Origin: Ectocarpus siliculosus
Lineage: Eukaryota > Sar > Phaeophyceae > Ectocarpales > Ectocarpaceae
NCBI GenBank assembly: GCA_000310025.1
Contig: FN648885.1
Coordinates: forward strand, 637,807 to 701,806
DNA length: 64,000 bases
Direction of reading: 5' to 3'
The translations under genes and the position numbers were made by a program. The notes under the pieces are model-generated. The model worked only from the letters and a program-made list of their open reading frames with translations. It was not told the DNA's origin and did not search any database. Of this stretch, positions 50,067 through 59,690 are shown piece after piece. The number at the start of each line of letters is the position of its first letter. Positions within the stretch are counted from its first letter, which is position 1.

Positions 50067-50127
50067 GGAGAGGATCGAACCCACAACCTACATAGTGCCA
50101 TGACAAGACACTCTCCTGTTAAGGCGG
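50067..50127 (-). pseudogene. tRNA-like relic, possibly a SINE head
   Basis: On the minus strand, GTGTC-TTGTCAT-GGCAC forms a 5-bp anticodon stem with a 7-base loop whose middle reads GTC (tRNA-Asp type). It is followed after a short gap by GGGTTCGATCC, a good B-box/T-loop. An A-box-like GCCTTAACAGGAGAG precedes it. The acceptor strands do not pair and the T stem has a mismatch, so this is not a functional tRNA. A tRNA-derived SINE promoter or decayed tRNA copy fits better. Confidence 0.4.
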
Positions 50128-50417
50128 ACGGCCGGCCGGATTTTTCACTTCATTTGGCGTTGTGTCACGCAATAACGGATCCTCATCACTAGCAATTAGC
50201 GTGGCCCTAAATTCTGCTGCGTCACGGCCAGCGTGATCGGACATTGCTCGGTAGATGGCGACAGGAGCGAGAGTTCGACAGCCACCAGGACAGTCGGCGG
50301 CTTCCCCGTCTTTTCATGGATGCTCTAGAATACGACCGCACACTGCGACATTCGATGCAGCATATATATATATATAAACTCTGTTTTTCACCCGACTTTT
50401 TCTTCGCAATGAAATTT

Positions 50418-50482
50418 GGAGACCACCTTCATGAAGGTAGATACTCCCCAACGTCTGTCGAGGACGATTCCCTCTTTTCACA
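50418..50482 (+). repeat. Direct repeat, copy 1 (65 bp)
   Basis: GGAGACCACCTTCATGAAGG through CCCTCTTTTCACA. It matches 50803-50867 with about four differences. Confidence 0.8.
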
Positions 50483-50802
50483 ATGGCGTCGACGTGAGAT
50501 GTCAGGGTGTCTGCTTGTGGTTGCTACAGACACGGGTCCAAAACCCGCTGGTCTCACCAATTTTTCTTCCGGGCAACGGAAAAAGAAAAATGGTGGGTGG
50601 TCCAATGGAGGACGCACTGGCTATCGAACTCGGCACTTTTGATAACGTGGCGGACGTAGCGAATCCGTAAAACACGTACAGGGAATCGTGAAGAATGTAA
50701 ATCGATCGTCCCGTCGCCAGCCGGTCGGGTTCCGGTTACCCCAAGAAGACTTCTCTTGCCTGGGAAACAAGAAAAAGTCTCGAAAAAAGGGGGGGGTAAT
50801 GT

Positions 50803-50867
50803 GGAGACCACCTCCATAAAGGTAGAAACTCCCCAACGTCTGTCGAGGACGATTCCCTCTTTTCACA
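50803..50867 (+). repeat. Direct repeat, copy 2 (65 bp)
   Basis: GGAGACCACCTCCATAAAGG through CCCTCTTTTCACA. The 385-bp spacing and high identity could mark the ends of a small element or an unequal-exchange duplication. Confidence 0.8.
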
Positions 50868-52096
50868 GAAACGAAAATGAAAATACAAAGGTACACAAAA
50901 ACTCCTTCAGCATGAGGTGCTGAAATTTACGACGTAGAAGAATGATCTTGAACGGATACTGCACAACCACTATGTATACAGTAGGAACAACCACTAACGA
51001 AGGCATTCGTCATGGACTATAATATCGGAGGATGGAGACTACCTGAGTGCTCCAACCGTTTTTGGAAACACAACCCTCCTGCCGAGGAAAAAAGGAGCCA
51101 AGGTGCACAGCTCAAAAAAGTGAAAAAACAAACCAAAAGGCAGCACAAAAAAACACAGGAAGAACGGCTGGCTCGCGGCACATGCGCATTACTGTAAATC
51201 ATTGTGGTGGGTTTTTCCACCCAACCAACCGGAACCCTCCACCCCTACCCCCCTGGTTGTCCCTTTCGAGTACGGCGTCATATTCTCATAGCCTGAGAGT
51301 TGGGCAACATGCGTAATTTATGTGCGCAACGCGTCAGGCTGACCTCGAGTTCGACGTCAAATAACCCGAGAAGACAAGTGCCGAGTCCGCAAACGACGGT
51401 TGCTACGCGCGTGACGTGGGCCTTAGGACGATTGTCCCACGTACAAAAAAAAAGGGTGTGAAGTAATGAAAGCGAAGCACAGACACACACAGCTCCCAAG
51501 CTATTCCCCTGGTTTCCTGAAGCTGTTTCGTTTAAATCAAATCTGAATAGATCGCCGATTGCCACGAGCGTACACCGGGTCACACATGCGTTTGAGAAAG
51601 CGCAAACGCACCGAGACGTCAAGGGTTACTGCTCGCCCTACAAAGTCTCTGCGGAAGGATGGCGAGCAAAGGGATAAACTCAAATCATCAAAAATAGGCG
51701 AAAGCGCAGCAGAACTATTTCCAAGAGCTTCATGGAACAGCAACCGATAAAATTCTACCCCACAACCCGAGGCAATACATGGATGCCACCCCCGGTACCC
51801 GTCCAAATAACACCAGACGAACATTTCTTCGAACACTTAACGTTCACCTGTCAAGACACAGCACAAAACCAATTAATAACGCTGAGAAAACCATCTACCT
51901 GGCATATTCAGTAACATGTGGGTCGAAAACACTTTGTTGAGGTAGGTGCTTACTGCTAGGCCGGAGAAATAATATCCCCACCCGCTGGTTTTGGACTTGC
52001 GCAATTGGATAGAAACAAAAAAATGAAGCACGATTGAGGTAGTCGTTTAACATGGGAAAGGTAGTCGAGTGTTATGGCATAAGCTGTTTTCAGGTC

Positions 52097-53542
52097 TCAC
52101 ATGGTGGTGAACGACTCGATCTCGTACAAGTCGAAGGCGAGGTAGCCGCCGCAAATTTCGTTCTGCGTACAGTAACAACGCAAGAAAAACAGTCAGATGA
52201 ATCAAGACGAGGAGAGGGCATCGAGGCGGGTTAGATTATCAGGGAATTTCCAAGAAACGCATCGGTACCAATTAGGGGGTCGGGTACAGCAGGAACAGTA
52301 TGGATGTACAGCAAGGGAGTACGTTGGTTACCTCGGCTGGGAAAAGTCTAGGCGTGTTTACAAGAAGACAACCAAGAGCGACACGCGTTCGGCACAAAAC
52401 TGGAGTATTAAAATCCCTTCGTACATTGTCTCCCCCGCATTTGTAGTCGCACAACTCTTCGGCCTCTCCGTGGCGTTCGTATTCCAAGTCAGGCTCGGTG
52501 GCGCACCAGCACTCGATCCCCCACTGGGTAGCCATAAAGGGTGCGTTCTGTTCCAAGCAGTAGTCGTAGCACAACTGAAGAAACAAAAATCGAGGGGAAA
52601 ACGAATACGGTTGTACGGGTTAACAGACGTACGTACTGTTCAATATTGGTTCAATCCTTCGGCTGAAACAAGTCGTGCACCATTCCGACTGGCGCCAAGC
52701 AGATAGCTGGCCGATGCGATGAGGAAAGGGAAAAAAAGAAACGGCGAACGCGACAGAGCACACCAGCGGTACTTGATTAATGTCGTCTTACCTCGGTGTC
52801 GACTTCCTCATCGACAAGCTTGTACCCCAACACGCGGTCGCTCCGGTTGTCCACGAAGCATCCCAGGTGGGTGTAGTCCCTGGTTGGTTGGTGCACGCAC
52901 GTGGAGCAGCGGGAGGGGGGGGTACATCGGACAAACTTTGGATCTACTCCGGGGAATAGTCTATACTAACCCTAACCCTAACCCTACTCCGGGGAAGAGT
53001 CTGTAACCTAACCTTCAACGTACAACCAACGGCAGGATATATTCGAAACGTCAACACCAATGTTATTACCCGTTTTGCGCAGAAAAAGAAGGCAATTAGT
53101 AACTTCTCTCGGACTACACGCTCTCTACGCAAAATAATTGCTGCACTCAATAGACACTCGAAAAAAGAGGAGGGAATGACACCAACATCCACATGTTCTG
53201 TCGAGGGATCGATCGGCTATTTATGAATTGCAGAATGCAGAAGCAAAGAAGGTTCCAGTCAGTATGAGCCCACAAACTAACGGAAGAGTGTGTGTGCATA
53301 TGAGCAAACTCACGACACACGAGACCGAGCGTGCTAGACAATCCATCCCTGGTAGTGGCTAGACAAAAATGGGTACAGTACCGTCATCGAAATACCGAAC
53401 CAACTCACCGGTTGGAATCAGTAGCAAGGAAAGCGCTATCAAGGGAGCGAAGGTGGCGAGATTGGACGCCGGTCTGGTAGGACGCCAGAAGGCAAGCGGC
53501 GGCGATGACCGCAGGGGTGGAGTTGAACCTCATTCCAGCCAT
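52097..53542 (-). CDS. Secreted single-WSC-domain protein, complete 4-exon gene (145 aa)
   Basis: Exons in transcription order: 53409-53542, 52792-52879, 52425-52574, 52097-52162. They total 438 nt, 145 codons plus TGA, with all GT-AG joins in phase. The N-terminus (MAGMRFNSTPAVIAAACLLA) is a signal peptide. Residues about 46-145 form one WSC domain. It opens with HLGCFVDN, continues with LCYDYC, the core WGIECWCA and LCDYKCGG, and ends with EICGGYLAFDLYEI four residues before the stop. The Cys pattern expected for disulfide pairing is present. WSC domains bind carbohydrate in yeast stress sensors and fungal enzymes and are abundant in brown algal secreted proteins, so a cell-wall ligand is the natural inference. 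No membrane anchor or catalytic domain is attached. A second in-frame ATG three codons in could also be used. Intron 1 contains a short telomere-like tract. Confidence 0.9.
52966..52985 (+). repeat. Interstitial telomere-like repeat
   Basis: CTAACCCTAACCCTAACCCT, just over three CCCTAA units (TTAGGG on the other strand). It is flanked by near-identical copies of TACTCCGGGGAA.AGTCT on both sides, and lies inside intron 1 of the WSC gene. Confidence 0.85.
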
Positions 53543-54797
53543 TGCTTCGTTGTAAGTAGAATATGCTGTTCCTGAAGGTGCAAGAAGGAGGTCGGCGAGA
53601 GGGCAGGAGCAACAGCGGTTTTGCGTCATGTTCACTTCGTACGTCTGTCTCGGCATGCCGCGTGTTCCATAAACGAGAGTGCGTTGACTACTGCTGCGCA
53701 TGGTTGTGTTTGTGTTGCAAGCGGCTACCCCCGGGCACGTGCGAGAGGAAAGGAAAGTCTGTGATGCCTGTCGTCAGAAAAGTGGACACAACTCGCTTCC
53801 CCAACGACGCTTTGCGTTTGTGGGTGTAACGGTAGAATATGTGCATGCACGCGTTGTAGGCACACGCTGCCACCTCTCCACGGCTATTGCAATCATCATC
53901 AAAGCTTGGAAGGAGCGACCGCGCTATGATCCAAGCTGGGATAAAGAGATACGTACATGTAGATAGGGAGCACGCTTGGCAAGTGGGCGAATTGTTGTAG
54001 GAAGCTCCGCAGATTGTAACCGTATGGTTGAAGTTATCCCCGTTTCCCCGAAGTTCCCAAGGTATTTATTTGGATTATTCTGGTTTTCAGAAGCCGCTTG
54101 GCATAGATAGCCTCGACAAGGGTTTAGGTGAGCGTGAGTGCCGTCCCCATAGCGTTGTGTTGAGTGTGACGCCTGAGCATAGCATTGGACAGCCTCGTGA
54201 GATTGGATAGATAAGCGGTTGAGTTACAGTAGGTGTTCTTGCTGATCAGGAATTCACCTTATAGGCTGACTAAAAGAGACCACATTCGACTCTATCTACC
54301 TCTTGTGCACAACAGAGACCCGTGACTGCATCACGAGCATCGACAGCGTTGACCAAACATCCCTTGGGCCCGACGTACTAACAGAACCACCCTTGCTAGT
54401 AGAACCACACCTCACTTGTGATTGGTTCGCAGTGCTCCACGTCAGAACACAAACCCAGTTAAAAGTTAAAAGCTTATATCACAGAATGGCAGAATGGATA
54501 CAGAAAAAAATTCCGAACGCGTGTCGGAACCAAAACTAATCTGGAAAACTCGACAGCCCGGTTGCGGCTGACGTATTCTGTATCCAAGGCAACACCAACG
54601 GTGGTGCTGCTGGAATAACACGGTAGACGACGAGCAACTGATTGTGGAGGGAAGATGCAGTAGGATGGCAGATGCAAAGGACGTGTGTGTGTGTGTGTGC
54701 CGTGACGGCGGGATGGATCTGCTTGCATCGGTGTTCGGCGAGAGGTGCTGGAGGCACGACGGGAGAGAGGACGAACTTTGCGAGAGGGAACAGTTGT

Positions 54798-54918
54798 GAC
54801 AACCGACAACAGCAGCAGCAGCAGTGTCACGACGTGCAAACCGGTGCCAGGAACATTGAGCAGTTTTGACAACCGACAACAGCAGCAGCAGCAGTGTTAC
54901 TACGTGCAAACCGGTGTT
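54798..54918 (+). repeat. 70-bp tandem duplication with (CAG)n
   Basis: GACAACCGACAACAGCAGCAG...GTGCAAACCGGTG occurs at 54798 and again at 54868 with only a few substitutions; each copy carries a run of five CAG-type triplets. Confidence 0.85.
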
Positions 54919-55608
54919 CCCAGGGAGAGACGACGGAACGCATGAGAATGCAGAGACTACAGCGTATAACAGAGACCGCATGTATCTCTAGCAGCGCGTG
55001 GTGACCTGCATGCCGACATGATGGATGGTTGATACTGCTGCTGTATGCACCCGTCAATGACGCACCGCACAAGTGAAGAATTAAATACAAAAATCTGTGT
55101 CTCGTGGCTGACAGCTCTGCCGCGGGCACACACGCGGCGCACAGCGCACACGACCGGCACACTGCTGGGGCTGCAGCAGTGCACACCACTGAGATGCGAA
55201 TAAGCATAAACAACTGCCACGGTCGCGGATTGTGCACGATCTTCCAGTACTATCCTTTTGCGTATTTTGGCGGTCCAAAACCCACCCACCTCAAAATCAG
55301 AATGGAGGAACAGGCGTGAGACGTGCAACTCAAAAGGATATCACAGCACTGCTGAAGATGTACATTACTACGCTGCTGCCACATAGCCTACTTGTGAGCG
55401 TGCGCGAGACTGACCTGTTGCTGAAGCGAGGGCGTCGATGCTGATGGAGTGGTAGAAGAAGCTGAGTGAGTGGTGTGTGGTGTTGTGGTGTGTGGAGGGT
55501 GGGTGAGAGGAGGAGGCGGAAGGGCTGGCAAGCTGAGCAACCAACGTAGTTGAGGACCGCTAATAACAGCTGTTGAGCCAAGTATTTCGTAGTTTTACCG
55601 AACAGAAG

Positions 55609-55654
55609 CCAGATTTCCCTGGATTCCAGATTTCCCTGGATTCCAGATTTCGCT
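55609..55654 (+). repeat. 17-bp minisatellite
   Basis: CCAGATTTCCCTGGATT occurs twice perfectly and a third time partially (CCAGATTTCGCT). Confidence 0.85.
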
Positions 55655-55734
55655 GAGAAATCGCCACAAAAAATAATTATTCCGATCGGAACGGAGATTT
55701 TTCATCCATCCGTAATAATATTTTTAATGTGAAG

Positions 55735-55762
55735 ACAACAACAACAACAACAACAACAACAA
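55735..55762 (+). repeat. (ACA)n microsatellite
   Basis: Nine uninterrupted ACA triplets. Confidence 0.9.
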
Positions 55763-56516
55763 TAAGGGTCGGTCTTAACGAAGAAATCAGATCTCGAAAT
55801 CACATTCACATTTGGTTATAAGACCGGAAGATCCACAGAACTCTTTCGTTGAATGGCTGAAATGTTATGGAACCCGTCGAATCTTCAGGACTTATAACAG
55901 GACGACCCAAAACCAAGTCGGGATTAAAAAAAAGGTGAAATCATAACCCTCCGTCAAGGCCAGTGACAGTTCTGTCGATAGATGCGGCGGAACACGGACG
56001 GCGCGGTAGATTTTGTACTATTGTACGGCAGCAGAGCATGCCATACCTCCATCACCATCTGCATGGTGCCTGGCGCCTGATGCTATGGCGCCTGTACATC
56101 GTCCATAGCAGTTGTTGGTTCTGTCTGTCGGTGCCGCTGGTGACTCGCAAAAAATCTCTACATACAGTATCATCGTTGTCGGCGATGAGTTTTTTTTGGT
56201 GGATGAGCGACACGGACGAGTGCGATTCCGATTCCGACGGGTTGATGGCTCTGCTCGGATACCCATGACAACATGGTTGACACAAAAAATGCCTGAAAAG
56301 CGTCAAAGCGTCCGTTGCGAATGATGTTGTAGTGGTATGCACGCGTGATGAAGTCTGGTTGACCCGTGAAGAAGAACTCACTTGTTGTTACTCTTGTAGA
56401 ACAGCAGCAGCAGTAGTAGCTGTTGCCTTGGGTATCGGTAGGAATGACACCAAGGGGCACAGGATCCTCTGCACAAGCAGGGGCTACTAGATCATGTCCC
56501 CTACTTTTTATCCTTC

Positions 56517-56540
56517 CGCGGAGAGTTACATCTCTCCGCG
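56517..56540. repeat. 9-bp hairpin in presumed retroelement 3' region
   Basis: CGCGGAGAG and CTCTCCGCG pair perfectly around a 6-base loop (TTACAT). Its position downstream of the retroelement stop codon makes it a candidate LTR structure. Confidence 0.6.
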
Positions 56541-57172
56541 CCTTCTAGAAGGAACCAAGCTCTTCTATGTTCCGTCTACACATCTGAATCCTATAACACT
56601 AGCCCACCCTGGAGGTTCTCATACGCAGATACTGTAAAACCTCGAGTCTTGACAAGCAATTGTCGAGTCTCTAAATGAAAGTATCGAGGATGTGGAGCTC
56701 CAAAACAGCACAATTCACCCTCCCACACCTCTCACTCGATGAGTCGCAAGACCATCGTTTGACTTCTAAAACGACAAAAAGACACAGACAGGAAGGAACT
56801 GACGGGGCTAAGAAAAGCCTACGACGACCGGAAGAAGATCGGAACCAAAGAAAGGAAGACACAAAAAAAGGAAGAAAAACAGAAAAGAAAAACAGAAAAG
56901 AAAAACAAAGGTCGTCAAAACGACAAAAAGAAAGGGTCACTGCAGGAACCACAACAAGACCGGTATCGTAAGAAAACGACAAGATACGCCATTCACGCAG
57001 TCGCCACGGCAGTGTAGAAGGGGCATCAATGGGCGCGAAACACCTACAGGTCGTGACCAAACGCTAAAGGCACAAAATAAAGCGCGGAGAAAGCGAAATC
57101 AACCAAGGCTAAAAAAGAACAACCCAAACAACGCTGAAAACAACAGAAAGCCAAGACAACTAGCACGTCGTC

Positions 57173-58700
57173 TTAATGTGGGCGCGCAACGTTATCAGGC
57201 AACGAATCCGTCCCGGGGTCACCACGCGACATGTCGACGTTGCGAAGGATCCCCTTAAAAAGGGCACTGCCGCTGTGAACTTGGAGGCACCAGGATCCGG
57301 AGACGGCGGTTTCAGCGGTGGAGTAGCGAACATCAGGAAGGGCGAGCTTGACAGGGCCAGGATCGTCCAAGAAGCGGACGACGTAGAAGTCGGACGGTAG
57401 AGGTGGTCCAGTAATCTTGCCCAACCACCAGAATCCATCGCGAGCTTTGTACCAGAAGAAGGCGCCTGCAGGTAGCGGAGTATTGGCGAAGCGACGGTCC
57501 CAAGTTGAACGAGAGACGAGCGAATAACCCGAAGGCAAAGCTCGCTCCCCTTTAGCGCGCGCCATCTCGCGGGTGGCCGCACCAATACGCATCGCCCGAT
57601 AGCGACGATTCGTTTGGCGATGTTGATCAGGCGAACCCGTCCAGTACCGGAGAATGTGGGGCTTGGAATGCTGGAGGTCCATCTCACGTTCCCAAGAAGG
57701 ACGAAGAAGACCTTTCCAATGCGTTTGGTATAAAACAGCGATGGTGCCACCACGGCCACGAACAGACTGATGGCCACTAATGCGGTCAACCTCGAGACGT
57801 TCGACCGGAGTCGACACGTCGTCTTCCGTAACATGGTAGGGAGGAGATTTATTCGCATAGGAGTTTAGCACATACGGTGTAAGGCCGGCAGGCAGGAACC
57901 GAGGCAAGTCTTCAGTGTCATGCGGATTAGCGCAAGGTTTGCAACGCGCAACTGACACACGGTTTTTCGAGTCCGGACCCGGCAGATCCGATGGAAGGTC
58001 AAAATACAGTAATTTGGAAGCCAGAGGACAACCGTCGGGAGCGTCAGGACACGGACCCACGGCCAAGATCTTGAACGGACCAGTCCACAGGAAGGACAAC
58101 TTAGCCTTGAGGACCTTGTCATCCGTGCCTGAACGAACACCTTGGCGAATGGTAGATTCGGTGTTGTACACCCAAACCCATCCACCGACGGTGTATGAGG
58201 GGACCTTGCGCAAAGCATCCGATAGGGCGGAGTTACGCCGCTCAATCCTCGAAACGGACAGGTTGTGCTGTTCGCGAACTAAATCGTAAGAACGACGTTG
58301 GCGATCAGCAGCCAGATCGCAATACTCAAGTTGATCGCGATGCAAGCTTTGGTGGCCTCGAGCATATGGATGCTCAAAAACCGTCATCGGCATGCGTGGC
58401 AGTCGGTTCATATGCACCTCGTTGGGCGCCAAACCAGTAGCGGCACTAACCGAATTGTTGTAGGCAAACTCAACGTGCGGCAAATGAATGTCCCAATCAT
58501 CTTGCCTCTCATTGACGACCATAGCCAACATCTGAGCCATAGTGTGATTTACGCGCTCCACACCCCCATTGCCGTTGGGATGGTAAGAGCTGGTAGCCAC
58601 TTTGCGTATAGCCAGACGGGCGTATACAGCCTGCGACAGTTTAGAACAAAACTGAGAGCCATTATCAGACAAGAGACTCAAAGGGCAACCCCATAAAAGG
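57173..58700 (-). CDS. Retroelement polyprotein part 3: integrase core C-half, chromodomain, SH3/Tudor-like module
   Basis: This continues the integrase with LLSDNGSQF and YHPNGNGGVERVNHTM. The two acidic residues are separated by exactly 35 residues, the D35E spacing of retroviral-type integrases. Next come the GPF-type C-terminal integrase region (LWTGPFKIL), then a chromodomain with VERLEVDR, HWKG, SWE and LRYW (57632-57805). A further module (57308-57469) with GAFFWYKARDGFWWLGKI and YVVRFLDD looks like an SH3/Tudor-type fold. Chromodomains in such elements steer integration towards modified histones; the extra module could add a second chromatin contact. The frame ends at 57173. Confidence 0.88.
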
Positions 58701-59690
58701 GATATACCGATTGACAAGTACGTCAGCGGTGCCTTCGGCGGTGAATTCTGCAGCCGTAACCGCGTACATGTCAGCACGGCGGCTGAAACGGTCAGTGAAA
58801 AGCAGAATATATGTGTTTCCGCGCGGTGTCAACGGGAGGGGACCGAAATAATCGACGCTCACCGATACACCAGGGCCCGAAGGCAGCGGAAGGCACAAAG
58901 TAGGCCATCGAGGCGTTTGACGAGATGACTTGCGAGCTTGGCATCGCAAACAATGCCGTACCCACCACTTCGTGCAAACACTCATGCCAACCCACCAATA
59001 AAAACGTTCCAGCATGCTAAGCGTGCGAGCGGCACCGAGGTGGCAGGATGCATCAGCGTGACAGGCTTGCATGATCCACGGACGCATGAGCATGGGAACA
59101 TAAATCCGAATGGGTTCGTCGTTGAGAAGGCGAGCAGCACGCCCGCCAGGACGTGTGGTCGTAGACGACGGGGGCGCTGTTTGCTTGCGAACAAGCAAGA
59201 CCAAACCATCATCGTCAACATGTAACCGGCCTTTGTTAGACAGGTCACGAATCTCCGACAGAGGGGGTCGACGAGCGGACGGAAGATGATCCAGGAAATC
59301 CGGAGGGAGAGCCGAAGGCCGACCCAGAAGGATGAAACGAATAGCTGCATCACAAACAGGTTCGTTACGTTGCTCGCGAGCCCAATCAGCATGCGAGAAA
59401 CGTTCGACAGACGCCCGGAAGGCTAAATCTGCAGAGGAATGTAAAGCCGCCTCGATAGAAGAGGGGGCCGATTCCTGAGGCTCCGGCTGCAATCCACCCG
59501 AAGGCAGAGTAGCAGCGGAAACCGAAGACGAAGGCGTATAAGTGGTCGAAACCAAATGCGTCGAAGATTCCGAAGAATCGGGAGCAGCAGAAGACTGCTG
59601 GGCAGGAGCAACCGAAGTCGCAGGATGCGTCGAAGACGCAAGATCCCTTCCACGAGCCAGAGGCGTGGGAGGTCTGGGATCGAAGTGTCA
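58665..59690 (-). CDS. Retroelement polyprotein part 2: integrase N-terminal half
   Basis: A frame different from part 1. It starts in a Ser/Thr/Pro-rich spacer and carries the integrase zinc finger (His at HADASCH, Cys at CLRC). The first catalytic Asp follows in SVDYFGPLP, then FTDRFSR. It stops at 58665 shortly after the next frame change. Translation could begin at any of several points; in an intact element it would be part of one polyprotein with parts 1 and 3. Confidence 0.85.

Larger units (their letters stand above)
47573..52096. other. Intergenic region
   Basis: Mostly without recognised genes. A minus-strand tRNA-like relic lies at 50067-50127, a GC-rich perfect hairpin at 48268-48300 and a 65-bp direct repeat at 50418/50803. 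One plus-strand open frame (about 48463-48891) encodes a Cys-containing peptide with no family match and no clear splice context; I do not call it a gene. A terminal exon of the discoidin-LRR gene could lie near 47857 after a TCGCAG acceptor. Confidence 0.4.
53543..57172. other. Intergenic region plus presumed 3' flank/LTR of the retroelement
   Basis: No gene was recognised from 53543 to about 56300; the region has several simple repeats. From 57172 down to about 56300 (minus-strand sense) lies the T-rich sequence following the retroelement stop codon. It should contain the polypurine tract and 3' LTR, but with the 5' LTR outside the window I could not delimit an LTR. A hairpin (56517-56540) lies within it. 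Confidence 0.45.

Noticed and set aside
54466-54981. Long minus-strand frames rich in Ser, Leu and His-Thr repeats
   Set aside because: They are produced by CAG and GTGTGT simple repeats and carry no domain or splice support.
56300-57172. 3' LTR of the chromovirus
   Set aside because: Expected here, but without the 5' LTR or an unambiguous polypurine tract with TG...CA ends it cannot be delimited from sequence alone.
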